The notes under the pieces are model-generated. The model searched no databases. It saw only the letters and a list, made by a program, of their open reading frames with translations, and was not told the origin of the DNA. From NCBI GenBank assembly GCA_035549075.1, contig DASZRT010000136.1:37211-101210 (forward strand): a stretch of 64,000 bases of DNA. Reading direction: 5' to 3'. Each line of letters opens with the position of its first letter. Positions within the stretch are counted from its first letter, which is position 1. This DNA comes from DASZFV01 sp035549075. Its GTDB lineage: Bacteria > Myxococcota_A > Polyangia > Fen-1088. Positions 1-9,691 of the stretch are shown one piece after another. Made by a program: the position numbers and the translations under genes.

Positions 1-1112
1 CACGTGAAGGGTACCCGCGCCATCCCCAGCAGCCGCTCGGCCTTTCGCCGATCGGCCAGCGTCGCGATGATGACGCTCGTGCCCTTGCGGCCCGCGCGGC
101 CCGTGCGCCCGCTCCGGTGCGTGAGCGCCTCGGCGTTGAGCGGCAGGTCGGCGTGGATGACGAGGTCGACCTCGGGCAGATCGAGGCCGCGCGCCGCGAC
201 GTTGGTCGCGACGAGCACGTCGGCGTCGCCGTCGCGCAGCGCCGTGAGCGCGCGCGTCCGTTCGGCCTGAACGCGATCACCCGACAGCACGACGGCGCGG
301 AAGCCGCGGTTGACGAGCTGCTGGTGCAGGTCGGCGACCCCGTCGCGCGTCGTCCCGAAGACGATCGTGCGCACGCCGCGGTGCTTGCGGAGCACGTTGA
401 CGACGGCCGGCACGCGCTCGCCCATGGCCACGAGGTGCGCGACGTAAGAGATGTCCGCGTGCGCGCCCGCTTGGCCGCCGCGCGCGCGGGTGTCGACGCG
501 GACGGCGTCGCGTTGGAAGCGCGCCGCGATGCCGAGGATCGCCGGCGGCAGCGTCGCCGAGAACATGAGCGTGCGCCCGCGCTCGGCGTCGGGCGCGTCG
601 GCGCGCGCCGCGAGCAGCGTCTCGAGGTCCTCGCGGAACCCCATGTCGAGCATCTCGTCGGCCTCGTCGAGCACGACGGCCTGGACGCCCTCGAGCTTGA
701 GCGAGCCGCGCTTCACGAGGTCGACGAGCCGTCCCGGCGTGCCGACGACGACGTCGGCGCCGCGCCTCAGCCGATCGAGGTCACCGCGAACGTCCGTCCC
801 GCCCGTGCAGACGACGAACCGCAGCTTCGTCTTCCCGTAGAGCCAGCCCAGCTCCTCGCGCACCTGCGCCGCCAGCTCACGCGTCGGCGTCACGACGAGC
901 CCGCGAACGCCCGTCCCCTCGAGCACCTCGGCCGCAATCGCGATCCCGAAGGCGAGCGTCTTTCCGGAGCCCGTCTCCGAAGAAACCAGCAAATCCCGCC
1001 CCGCGTGCGCCGCCTCGACGACAGCCGCCTGCACCGGCGTCGCCTCCGCAAAACCCCGTTCACCGATCGCCTGCGCCAACGGCGCAGGAATTGCCATCTC
1101 TTCAAACTTCAT
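1..1112 (-). CDS. DEAD-box ATP-dependent RNA helicase (3' end outside window)
   Basis: Translating the minus strand from the ATG at 1112 gives 370 codons open to the window edge, so the C-terminus is missing. From the N-terminus it shows a Q-motif region (FAEATPVQAAVV), motif I SSETGSGKT, motif Ia PTRELAAQ, TPGRL, motif II VLDEADEMLDMGF, motif III SAT and motif VI HRSGRTGRAGRKG. This is the full catalytic core of a DEAD-box RNA helicase of the RhlE/CsdA/DbpA class, which unwinds short RNA duplexes in ribosome assembly or RNA decay. The missing C-terminal extension would decide the subfamily. No strong ribosome binding site precedes the ATG. It is read away from tRNA-Val, and a two-hairpin repeat lies just upstream. 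Confidence 0.93.
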   Translation of the reverse strand, partial: MKFEEMAIPAPLAQAIGERGFAEATPVQAAVVEAAHAGRDLLVSSETGSGKTLAFGIAIAAEVLEGTGVRGLVVTPTRELAAQVREELGWLYGKTKLRFVVCTGGTDVRGDLDRLRRGADVVVGTPGRLVDLVKRGSLKLEGVQAVVLDEADEMLDMGFREDLETLLAARADAPDAERGRTLMFSATLPPAILGIAARFQRDAVRVDTRARGGQAGAHADISYVAHLVAMGERVPAVVNVLRKHRGVRTIVFGTTRDGVADLHQQLVNRGFRAVVLSGDRVQAERTRALTALRDGDADVLVATNVAARGLDLPEVDLVIHADLPLNAEALTHRSGRTGRAGRKGTSVIIATLADRRKAERLLGMARVPFT

Positions 1113-1146
1113 GGAAGCCGGCCTGTATATCAGTCTCGGCTTCGCG

Positions 1147-1237
1147 GAGCGAGTTTGATGACGAGAGGCGCGGCTTCGCCGCGCCGGCTCGCGCGCTGAG
1201 ATCGGGGAGGGTCCGCGGGAGGGGCGGAGCCCCTTCC
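1147..1237. repeat. Two-hairpin dispersed repeat, copy A
   Basis: This intergenic element contains a perfect 8-bp stem with a TTC loop (GGCGCGGC-TTC-GCCGCGCC, 1167-1185) and a second perfect stem (GGGGC-GGA-GCCCC, 1221-1233). A second copy at 41875-41964 shares unbroken blocks of 24 and 25 bp with it. Diverged relatives lie at 31016-31084 and 39272-39325. It sits between the helicase gene and tRNA-Val. It has no coding capacity that I can support. It resembles a REP-like or small non-autonomous palindromic element. Confidence 0.75.
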
Positions 1238-1259
1238 TCGCAGCGAGCGTAGCGAGCGA

Positions 1260-1334
1260 TGGTGGGCGTTGTAGGGATTGAACCTACGGCTTCGTCCGTG
1301 TGAAGGACGCACTCTTCCGCTGAGTTAAACGCCC
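1260..1334 (-). tRNA. tRNA-Val (anticodon CAC)
   Basis: The minus strand folds into a complete cloverleaf: acceptor GGGCGTT/AACGCCC, D stem ACTC/GAGT, anticodon stem CGTCC/GGACG around the loop TTCACAC (anticodon CAC, reading GUG), and T arm GTAGG/CCTAC with loop TTCAATC. The discriminator is A, and the terminal CCA is encoded in the DNA (1262-1260). A good sigma70 promoter lies just upstream at 1346-1374. Confidence 0.97.
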
Positions 1335-1345
1335 GGAAGGCGTCC

Positions 1346-1374
1346 TACCTAACGCGCCGTTCGCGGCTTGTCAA
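1346..1374 (-). promoter_or_regulatory. sigma70-type promoter of tRNA-Val
   Basis: Read on the minus strand, TTGACA (1374-1369) is followed by a 17-bp spacer and TAGGTA (1351-1346). The -10 box ends 11 bp before the first tRNA base, so transcription would start a few bases before the mature 5' end. The -35 box is perfect and the spacing ideal. Confidence 0.75.
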
Positions 1375-1412
1375 CGCGCGCGGGCCCGCCGCGGGGGCCC
1401 GGCCGGCGCGGA

Positions 1413-1589
1413 CTAGTGGATTCCTCTGAAACAGGCGTCGATCAGGGCGTTGCAGTAGGTCAGCATGAGGCCGGCCACGACGCCGATCCCGATGACCTTC
1501 GCCGCGAACCCCATGGCCGCGGTTTTGGCCGGCGGCGCCTCGGTTCCCGTGCTGTTCAGCTCCTCGACTCGCCTCACCATTTCCCACAT
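1413..1589 (-). CDS. Small single-span membrane protein (58 aa), unknown function
   Basis: I choose the ATG at 1589 because a strong Shine-Dalgarno GGAGGT lies 9 bases upstream; longer in-frame starts reach 1685 but lack this support. The 58-residue product begins MWEMVRRVEEL, has a short Thr/Ala/Pro linker, and ends in one hydrophobic segment (VIGIGVVAGLMLTY, about residues 32-46) followed by CNALIDACFRGIH. It is divergent from the sensor kinase that starts at 1721. I recognise no family. A real gene is likely from the ribosome binding site and the membrane segment, but coding is not proven. Confidence 0.55.
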   Translation of the reverse strand: MWEMVRRVEELNSTGTEAPPAKTAAMGFAAKVIGIGVVAGLMLTYCNALIDACFRGIH

Positions 1590-1720
1590 ATGCCTTTGAC
1601 CTCCGCGCATCAGACTAAGGCCGGTCCTGTTAACGGCGTATTTCCGACTGATGCAATCACTGTTAAAACAGCACATTCCGGGCATAAATCTGGTGTCCTG
1701 ACCGTCTGGGGCCCCACCCG

Positions 1721-3561
1721 ATGACCCTCCGCACCGAGCTCTCGTTGGTCGTGTCGTCGTTGCTGGTCGTTTCGATCGGCGTCGGCGGCGGGACGGCGAT
1801 TTACCAGTCGTCGCGGAACATGCGCCGCGAGCTCACGACCGAGTACGCGCTCTTCGCCGAGAACCGGGCCTTCGCGTTGCGCGACAACTTCGAGATTCTC
1901 GGCGACGAGCTGCGTCGCCTGGCGATCGTCCCAGCCGCCGCGCCCGGCGAGCAGGACGTGCGCCCCGAGGACATCGACCTCGGCGGTGCGCGCGAGAACT
2001 CGGTGCTCTACAACACGGCCGTGCTCGTCATCGCCGAGGACGGCACGTGCCTGCGCTCAGTGCCCGACCGCCCCGAGTACCACGGCCAACACTTCGGCGA
2101 TCGCGGCTGGTTCCGCGAGGCGCGCACGGGCAACGGCGCGCAGATCTTCCGCGTCGCCGACGAGCCGCTGCTGGGGCGCACGTTGAAGATCGTTCAGCCG
2201 CTTCGCCACGGCGGACGCTTCTCGGGCGCGCTCGTGGGCGTCGTCGCCTTCCGCGAGGACAACATCATCGCGCCCGCGCTGCACGACAACCTGCCGCCCG
2301 AGACCGACGCCGTGCTCGTCGACGAGCGCGGCGAGGTCGTCTACCCGACGGACCGCGCGCGCGCCGCCGAGAACTCCGACTGGAGCCGCGCCGTCGCCCT
2401 CGCGACGGCCGCGGGCGTCGGCAACTCGGGGACGCTCTCGGGCGAAGCGCGGGGCGGCGAGACGTTGTTCGCCTACGCGCCCGTCAAGGCGAAGACCAGC
2501 TTCGCCGTGATCTTCGCGTGGCCGTGGCGGCGGCTCACGACGAACCTCACGCAGCAAGCGACGACGCTGGGCGCGCTGCTCGTCTTCGGCGTGCTCCTCG
2601 GCGTCGTCGCGAGCCTCATTCTCTCGGGGTATCTCGCGCGTCCGCTGCAGCGCCTTGCCGAGGGCGCGCAGCGCATCGCACGCGGCGAGCCCGTGCCCTG
2701 GGCGCGCCAGCGGCCCGTGGGCACCGAGGAGGTCGCGGCGCTCGTCGCGGCCTTCGAGCACATGGATCGATCGATCCAAAAACGCGATCAGGCGCTGCGC
2801 GACGCGGCCGGCCTGCTCGAGCAACGCGTGGCCGACCGCACGCGCGAGCTCACGGCGGCGCAGCAGGCGCTCGTCGAGGCCGAGCGCTTCGCCGCCATGG
2901 GCAAGACGTCGGCCGCGATCGCGCACGAGCTCAAGAACACGCTCAACGGCCTGGGCATGGCCGTCGAGCTCATCGTGCAGGAGCCCACGAACGCGGCGCG
3001 CGTCGCGCGGCTGCACCCGCAGGTCGCGCGCGAGATCGCGCGCCTGCGTGACGTCGTCGACTCGCTGCTCTCGTTCTCGCGCGTTCCGCGCATCGAGCGC
3101 GCCCCCGCCGACGTCGCCGCCGTCGTGCGCGCGGCTTGGGACCTCCTCGACGACCTCATCGCCGAGCGCGGCGCCGCCGTGCACGTCGACGCGCCTTCGT
3201 CGTTGCCCGCCGTGTGCGACGCGCACAAAATCCAGGGCGTGATCGTGAACCTGCTCAAGAACGCCGTCGAGGCGGGCCGCACCGTGCGCGTCCACGTCGC
3301 CGCGACGGCGGGCGACACGGTCACGATCGACGTCGACGACGACGGCCCCGGGCTGTCAGAGCCGGCGCGCGTGCACTTGTTCGAGCCGTTCTTCACGACG
3401 AAGCCCAACGGCACGGGGCTCGGTTTGCCGACGTCGCGTCGTTACGTCGAGGCGCACGGCGGCACGATCGAGGCGAGCACGTCGACGTTGGGCGGCGCGC
3501 GTTTTCGGGTGATTCTTCCGCGCGGCTTGGTCGAGACCCGCGCCATTGCGACGAGAGCCGG

Positions 3562-3565
<4 letters not shown>
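1721..3565 (+). CDS. Membrane sensor histidine kinase with periplasmic Cache-like domain
   Basis: This 614-aa protein has an N-terminal membrane segment (about 8-28), a periplasmic region of about 240 residues that looks like a Cache sensor fold, a second membrane segment (about 283-303), a HAMP domain and a coiled linker. The H-box AHELKNTLNGL carries the phospho-accepting His near residue 403. The ATPase domain has N box LKNAVEAG, G1 DDDGPGL and G2 GTGLGLPTSRRYVEAHGG. Its stop overlaps the start of the sigma54 response regulator (ATGA), so the two form a translationally coupled two-component system. The architecture matches the ZraS/HydH-type kinases that sense envelope metal stress. The downstream metal-efflux operon supports a metal signal, but the ligand is an inference. 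Confidence 0.93.
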
Positions 3566-4962
<1,397 letters not shown>

Positions 4963-4963
4963 C

Positions 4964-5014
4964 GCGGAGAGGCTCGCCTCTCCCGCGCTCCCGTCTTCGA
5001 ATCGGCGATTCGAA
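4964..5014 (+). terminator. Two tandem hairpins after the response regulator
   Basis: GGAGAGG-CTCG-CCTCTCC (4966-4983) starts 3 bases after the stop codon. TTCGAATC-GGC-GATTCGAA (4996-5014) follows it. Both stems are perfect. Neither is followed by a U-run, so these may be weak or Rho-assisted terminators. The second hairpin touches the upstream repeat of the putative activator site and could instead be part of the operator. Confidence 0.5.
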
Positions 5015-5051
5015 AGAAGCTTTCGAGCGGTCGTAAGAAACTTTCGGGCGG
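5014..5051 (+). promoter_or_regulatory. Tandem 17-bp direct repeat, likely activator binding sites
   Basis: AAGAAGCTTTCGAGCGG (5014-5030) and AAGAAACTTTCGGGCGG (5035-5051) match at 15 of 17 positions. Their starts are 21 bp apart, two helical turns. They lie about 75-110 bp upstream of the expected start of the sigma54 promoter, the usual distance for NtrC-type enhancer sites. Assignment to the response regulator encoded just upstream is an inference. Confidence 0.6.
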
Positions 5052-5098
5052 CGCGGGCGATGTCCAAGCGAACCCCGCATGTTTCCACCGCGTAAATG

Positions 5099-5114
5099 CG
5101 GCACGGGCGTTGCT
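5099..5114 (+). promoter_or_regulatory. sigma54 (-24/-12) promoter for czcACB
   Basis: The sequence CGGCACGGGCGTTGCT has GG (5100-5101) and GC (5112-5113) separated by exactly 10 bases. It matches the consensus TGGCACR-N4-TTGCW at all but the first base. The expected transcription start is near 5125, leaving a leader of about 50 bases before the ATG at 5178. It is the only clear sigma54 promoter I found in the window's intergenic regions. Confidence 0.8.
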
Positions 5115-5177
5115 AGTGACGTTGCTACCGACGACCCCGGCCTTCGTCTAAATACCGCTTCCAGGCTTCGCCCCCCG

Positions 5178-8100
5178 ATGCTCAACAAGCTGATCGACCT
5201 CGCCGTTCACCGGCGCGTGCTGACCCTCGTCGCGACCGTCGCGTTCGCGATCTTCGGCGTCGTGACCTTCACGAAGCTCAAGATCGAGGCCTTCCCGGAT
5301 GTCACCAACGTCCAGGTCATGGTCATCACCCTCTACCCGGGCCAGGCCGCGGAAGAGGTCGAAAAGCAGGTGACGATCCCGGTCGAGCGCGCGCTCACGG
5401 GCGTGCCACGCGTGCTGATTCAGCGCTCGATCACGTCGTTCGGCCTGTCGCAGGTCGTGCTGACGTTCGAAGACGACGTCGACATCTATTGGGCGCGCCA
5501 GCAGGTCGCCGAGCGGCTGCCCGAGGCCGACGTGCCCGACAACATCGAGCCGCACCTCGGCCCGAACGACACGCCCGTCGGGCAGGTCTACCAGTACACG
5601 CTCGAGAGCGACCACCACACGCCCAGCGAATTGCGCAGCTGGCAGGACTGGGTCGTCTCGAAGCAGCTCATGCGCGCGCCCGGCGTCGCGGACGTCGTGA
5701 GCTTCGGCGGCTTTCAGAAGGAGTACCACGTCCTCGCCGACCCGGGCCGCCTGCGCAACGACGGCCTCTCGCTCAAGGACCTCATCGAGGCCGTTTCGTC
5801 GTCGAACGGCGCGACGTCGGGCGGTTACCTTCGCCACGGCGAGTCCGAGTTCGTCGTGCGCGGGCGCGGCTACCTCAAAACGCCGCGCGACATCGAGAAG
5901 GTCGTCGTGCGCGCGACGAACGGCACGCCCGTGCTGGTCGGCAACGTCGCCAAGGTGATGGAGGCGTACACGCCGCGCCGAGGCGCCGTCGCGCGCGGCG
6001 CCGACATCGACTCGATCGAGGGCACGATCTTGCTCCGCCGCGGCGAGAACCCGAAGGACGTGCTCGACGGCATCCACGCCGCCGTCGATCGCATCAACAA
6101 GGACATCCTGCCGCCCGGCATGAAGATCGTGCCGTTCTATGACCGCACGCACCTCGTCGACACGACGCTCAAGACCGTCTCGCACAACATGATCGAGGGC
6201 GTCGTCCTCGTGTCGGCCGTGCTGTGGCTGTTCTTGCGCGCGTTCTCGGGGTCGTTCGCCGTCGCCGTGACGATGCCGCTCGCGCTGCTGTCGGCGTTCG
6301 TGGGGCTGCACTACGCGGGTGTGCCGGCGAACCTGCTCTCGATGGGGGCGATCGACTTCGGCATCTTGCTCGACGGCGCCGTCATCATGGTCGAGAACGC
6401 CTACCGGCATTTGTCCGAGGAGCAGCCGCCGCCCAATCAAGTGCCCGAGGTCGTCGCGCGCGCCGCGAAGGAGGTCGTGCGGCCGACGCTGTTCTCGATG
6501 TCGATCATCGCGGCGGCGATGATGCCGATCTTCACGCTCGAGCGCGTCGAGGGCCGCATCTTCCGTCCGGTCGCGCTCACCTACGCGTTCGCGCTCCTCG
6601 GCGCGCTGTTCTTCACGTTGACGACGGTGCCGGCGCTGACGACGGTGCTGCTCAAGAACCGGAAGGTCAGCGAGACCGAACCGGGCTTCCTCGTCTGGAT
6701 GCGCGAGCGCTACCTCACGACGCTGCGCGCGGCGCTGCACCACCCGTGGGCGCCCCCGCTCGTGGGTGGCGTCATGCTCATGGGCGCCGTCATGCTGCTG
6801 CCGCGCCTCGGCGCCGAGTTCCTGCCGCAGATGAACGAGGGCGACATCCACGTCACCGTGACGATGCCGAGCGCCGTGTCGCTCGAGCGCGGCGCCGAGG
6901 TCTTGCGCGGCGTGCGCCTCACGCTGCTGAAGTTCCCCGAGGTCAAGGACGTGCTCACGGAGCAGGGCCACCCCGAGGACGGCACCGACGACGAGGCGCC
7001 GAACCAGGCCGAGACGTTCGTCATCATGAAGCCCGAGTCCGAGTGGACGCGCGGCAAGAAGAAGGACGAGATCGTCGAAGAGATGAGGGCCGAGCTCGAG
7101 AAGCGCCCCGGCGTCGTCTACAACTTCAGCCAGCCGATCAAGGATCGCGTCGAGGAGTCGATCTCGGGCATCCGCGGGCAGATCGTCGTGAAGATCTACG
7201 GCGAAGACCTCAACTACATGCACGACAAGCTCGAGGACGTCGACCGGATCCTCACGTCGCTCCGCGGCGCGCGCGACGTCGAGATCTACCGCGCCGGCAG
7301 CGCGCAGCACATCGTCGCCGACATCGATCGCGACGCGACCTCGCGTTACGGCGTGCCCGTGCGCGACGTCGAGGACACCTTGGAGACGGCCTACGGTGGC
7401 CGCGTCGCGACGACGATCTGGGAGGGCGAGCGGCGGGTCGACGTGCGCGTGAAGCAGCCCGTGCCGATCGAAGGCGACGCCTCGGCCGTGGGCCGGCTCG
7501 AGGTGCCCGTGAACGACCACACGCGCGTGCCGCTCGCGTCGCTCGCCGACATCCACATCGACAAGGGCCGCACGCAGATCAACCGCGAGCAGGGCGGACG
7601 GTTCCTCGCCATCAAGTGCAACATCGAGGGCCGCGACATGGGCACCTTCGTCGACGAGGCGCAGGCGCGCGTGAAGAAAGAGCTCAAGCTCGACGAGGGC
7701 TACTACATGACCTGGGGCGGCGAGTTCGAGAACCAGCGCAGGGCCATGAAGCGCCTCGAGGTCATCGTCCCAGTGTCGATCCTCGCGATCTTCGCGCTGC
7801 TGTACCTCACGTTCCAGGCGGCGCTGCCGGCGTTCGTCGTGCTCATGGTCGTGCCGTTCGCGACGGTCGGCGGCGTGTTCGCGCTGTACCTGACGCACAC
7901 GGTGCTGTCGGTGTCGGCGGCGGTCGGGTTCATCACACTGTTCGGCGTCGCCGTCATGGACGGCGTCTTGTTGATTACCTACGTGCGGCAGGCGCGTGAC
8001 CGTTCACCCGACAGCGAAGAGGCGATCCTCGACGCCGTCGCGCACCGGCTGCGGCCCGTCTTGATGACGGCGCTGCTGGCGTCGCTGGGCCTGTTGCCGG

Positions 8101-8282
8101 CGGCGATGTCGCACGCGATCGGCTCGGACACGCAGCGGCCGTTCGCGATCGTCATCATCGGTGGCCTCATGTCGTCGACGCTGCTGACGATGCTGCTGCT
8201 GCCAACCCTCTACAAGCTGGTCGAGGGCTGGTTCGGCTTCGGGCGCAGGCAGCGGCACATGCTGCGATTGGAGATGAAGTGA
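5178..8282 (+). CDS. czcA: Heavy-metal efflux RND pump, CzcA type
   Basis: This is a 1034-aa inner-membrane RND permease, the normal size for CzcA (about 1040-1060). I start at the ATG at 5178 (MLNKLIDLAVHRR), because the family begins with this amphipathic segment before the first membrane helix; an in-frame ATG at 5079 would add 33 atypical residues. The proton-relay signature in the fourth membrane segment reads DFGILLDGAVIMVEN, keeping both Asp and the Glu. This is the form seen in Co/Zn/Cd/Ni pumps rather than the Cu/Ag pump CusA. It pumps metal through the adaptor and outer-membrane channel encoded next. It overlaps the following gene by 4 bases. Confidence 0.93.
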   Translation: MLNKLIDLAVHRRVLTLVATVAFAIFGVVTFTKLKIEAFPDVTNVQVMVITLYPGQAAEEVEKQVTIPVERALTGVPRVLIQRSITSFGLSQVVLTFEDDVDIYWARQQVAERLPEADVPDNIEPHLGPNDTPVGQVYQYTLESDHHTPSELRSWQDWVVSKQLMRAPGVADVVSFGGFQKEYHVLADPGRLRNDGLSLKDLIEAVSSSNGATSGGYLRHGESEFVVRGRGYLKTPRDIEKVVVRATNGTPVLVGNVAKVMEAYTPRRGAVARGADIDSIEGTILLRRGENPKDVLDGIHAAVDRINKDILPPGMKIVPFYDRTHLVDTTLKTVSHNMIEGVVLVSAVLWLFLRAFSGSFAVAVTMPLALLSAFVGLHYAGVPANLLSMGAIDFGILLDGAVIMVENAYRHLSEEQPPPNQVPEVVARAAKEVVRPTLFSMSIIAAAMMPIFTLERVEGRIFRPVALTYAFALLGALFFTLTTVPALTTVLLKNRKVSETEPGFLVWMRERYLTTLRAALHHPWAPPLVGGVMLMGAVMLLPRLGAEFLPQMNEGDIHVTVTMPSAVSLERGAEVLRGVRLTLLKFPEVKDVLTEQGHPEDGTDDEAPNQAETFVIMKPESEWTRGKKKDEIVEEMRAELEKRPGVVYNFSQPIKDRVEESISGIRGQIVVKIYGEDLNYMHDKLEDVDRILTSLRGARDVEIYRAGSAQHIVADIDRDATSRYGVPVRDVEDTLETAYGGRVATTIWEGERRVDVRVKQPVPIEGDASAVGRLEVPVNDHTRVPLASLADIHIDKGRTQINREQGGRFLAIKCNIEGRDMGTFVDEAQARVKKELKLDEGYYMTWGGEFENQRRAMKRLEVIVPVSILAIFALLYLTFQAALPAFVVLMVVPFATVGGVFALYLTHTVLSVSAAVGFITLFGVAVMDGVLLITYVRQARDRSPDSEEAILDAVAHRLRPVLMTALLASLGLLPAAMSHAIGSDTQRPFAIVIIGGLMSSTLLTMLLLPTLYKLVEGWFGFGRRQRHMLRLEMK

Positions 8283-9691
8283 AGGCGCGACGGAGGTTGT
8301 TGGTTGCGCTGGCTGTGGCGGCGCTCGCGCCCGCGGCGGCGCACGCCGACGGGCTCACGCAGGAGCAAGCCGTCGCGATCGCGCTCAAGCGGAGCCGCGA
8401 CGCCATCGCGGCGCGGCTCGAGATCGAGGGCGCCGAGCTCGACGTCGTCGCGGCGCGCGTCTACCCGAACCCGACGTTCTCGTACGAGATGGGCAACCTC
8501 GTGCTCGGCAAGGGCAACCCGCAGGGCGGGGCGGCCAACCCTGGGTTCTTCGACCAGCCCATTCAGCAGTTCGGCCTCTCGCAGACGCTGGACCTGTGGT
8601 CGAAGCGCGGCGCGCGCGAGAGCGTGGCCTCGGCGGGCGTCGATCGGCGGCGGTTGCTGACCGAGGACGCGCTCCGCGAGATCGCCTACGCCGTGCGTTC
8701 GGCCTTCGCCGACGTCGTGCGCGAGCAGAGCGAGCGCGATCTCGCGCGCGAGGTCGCGGGCCGTTACGCCGAGACGGTGCGGCTGTCTCAGGCGCGCTTC
8801 AAGGCGGGCGACATCTCCGAGGCCGAGCTGCGCAAGATCGAGCTCGAGGCGATCCGCTACGAGAACGCCGTCATCGACGCCGACATGCAGTGGGACGTCG
8901 CGCGCCAGGCGCTCGCGGCGCTCATGGGCCTCGGATCGGCGCGCGAGCTGCCGGGCGAGCGCGTCGACGACAGCGCGGCGCGGCCGACCTTCGACGTCGA
9001 GAAGCTCACCAACGAGGCGCTCACGAGGCGGCCCGACCTGCGCGCCGCCGGCGCGGCCCACGCCATTGCCGAGGCCGAGGTCAAAGCGGCGCGGCGCGAG
9101 ATCTACCCGGATCTCACGCTCGGCGCGACGTACACGCACGATTCGTTCACGATCTCGGGCGACAACCCGGACTCGCTCGGCTTCGGCGTGTCGCTGCCGC
9201 TGCCGGTGTTCGATCGCAACAAGGCGGGCCTCGGCCGCGCGCGGCTGGACGTCAAGCGCGCCGACAACGACAGGGAGCGCTTGCGCCTCGCCGTCGCGCA
9301 CGACGTGGCCGACGCCGTCCGCAAGGCGGCGCGCGCGCAGTCGTTGCTGCGCATCTTCGAGGGCAGCGCGACGCCGCCGGGCGAAGCGCCGCCGGCCGCG
9401 CCCGCGCCCAACTCGACGTCGGCCGCGGGCCCGCCCGCCGCGGCCGCGACGTCGCCCGTCGCGAGCGGCCAGGTCGACGTGCGCAACGCGGGTGGCATGC
9501 TCGCGCGCGCCGAGGCCGCGCTGCGCGTCGCCGAGAAATCGTACAAAGCGGGCGCCGCCTCGCTGCTCGATCTGCTCGAGGCGCAGCGCACGAACCTCGA
9601 CACGCGCGCCGAGTACCTGCGCGTGCTCTATGACTACCGCCAAGCCGTCGTGGACGTCACCCACGCCGTAGGAGAGGGAGCCGTTCCATGA
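8279..9691 (+). CDS. czcC: Outer-membrane efflux channel, TolC/CzcC family
   Basis: This 470-aa protein starts at a GTG overlapping the czcA stop. A signal peptide (LLVALAVAALAPAAAHA) precedes two repeated outer-membrane-efflux halves rich in coiled-coil Ala/Arg/Glu sequence. Conserved features include LTQEQAVAIALKRS near the N-terminus and YKAGAASLLDLLEAQRTNLDTRAEYL near the C-terminus (residues about 421-446). An Ala/Pro-rich insert at about 365-400 interrupts the second half. It should form the trimeric channel of the tripartite pump. The order here is A-C-B rather than the C-B-A of classical czc operons. Confidence 0.9.
   Translation: MKARRRLLVALAVAALAPAAAHADGLTQEQAVAIALKRSRDAIAARLEIEGAELDVVAARVYPNPTFSYEMGNLVLGKGNPQGGAANPGFFDQPIQQFGLSQTLDLWSKRGARESVASAGVDRRRLLTEDALREIAYAVRSAFADVVREQSERDLAREVAGRYAETVRLSQARFKAGDISEAELRKIELEAIRYENAVIDADMQWDVARQALAALMGLGSARELPGERVDDSAARPTFDVEKLTNEALTRRPDLRAAGAAHAIAEAEVKAARREIYPDLTLGATYTHDSFTISGDNPDSLGFGVSLPLPVFDRNKAGLGRARLDVKRADNDRERLRLAVAHDVADAVRKAARAQSLLRIFEGSATPPGEAPPAAPAPNSTSAAGPPAAAATSPVASGQVDVRNAGGMLARAEAALRVAEKSYKAGAASLLDLLEAQRTNLDTRAEYLRVLYDYRQAVVDVTHAVGEGAVP

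Noticed and set aside
117..1199. A plus-strand 360-codon frame across the first kilobase
   Set aside because: It is the shadow of the minus-strand DEAD-box helicase, which has every helicase motif but no stop in the window.
1590..1720. Possible sigma54 promoter upstream of the sensor kinase or 58-aa gene (TTGCA seen on the minus strand)
   Set aside because: There is no GG exactly 10 bases before the GC, so the -24 element is absent.
5148..7898. A 916-codon open frame on the minus strand opposite czcA
   Set aside because: It is rich in Arg, His, Asp and Glu with no domain, and lies wholly opposite a well-conserved RND gene. High GC at third positions removes stops on the opposite strand. Similar frames opposite the HK, rec, aldehyde dehydrogenase and pcs genes were rejected for the same reason.
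5178..8282. CusA-type copper/silver pump
   Set aside because: The membrane signature DFGILLDGAVIMVEN is the divalent-metal (Czc/Cnr-like) form and differs from the CusA pattern.
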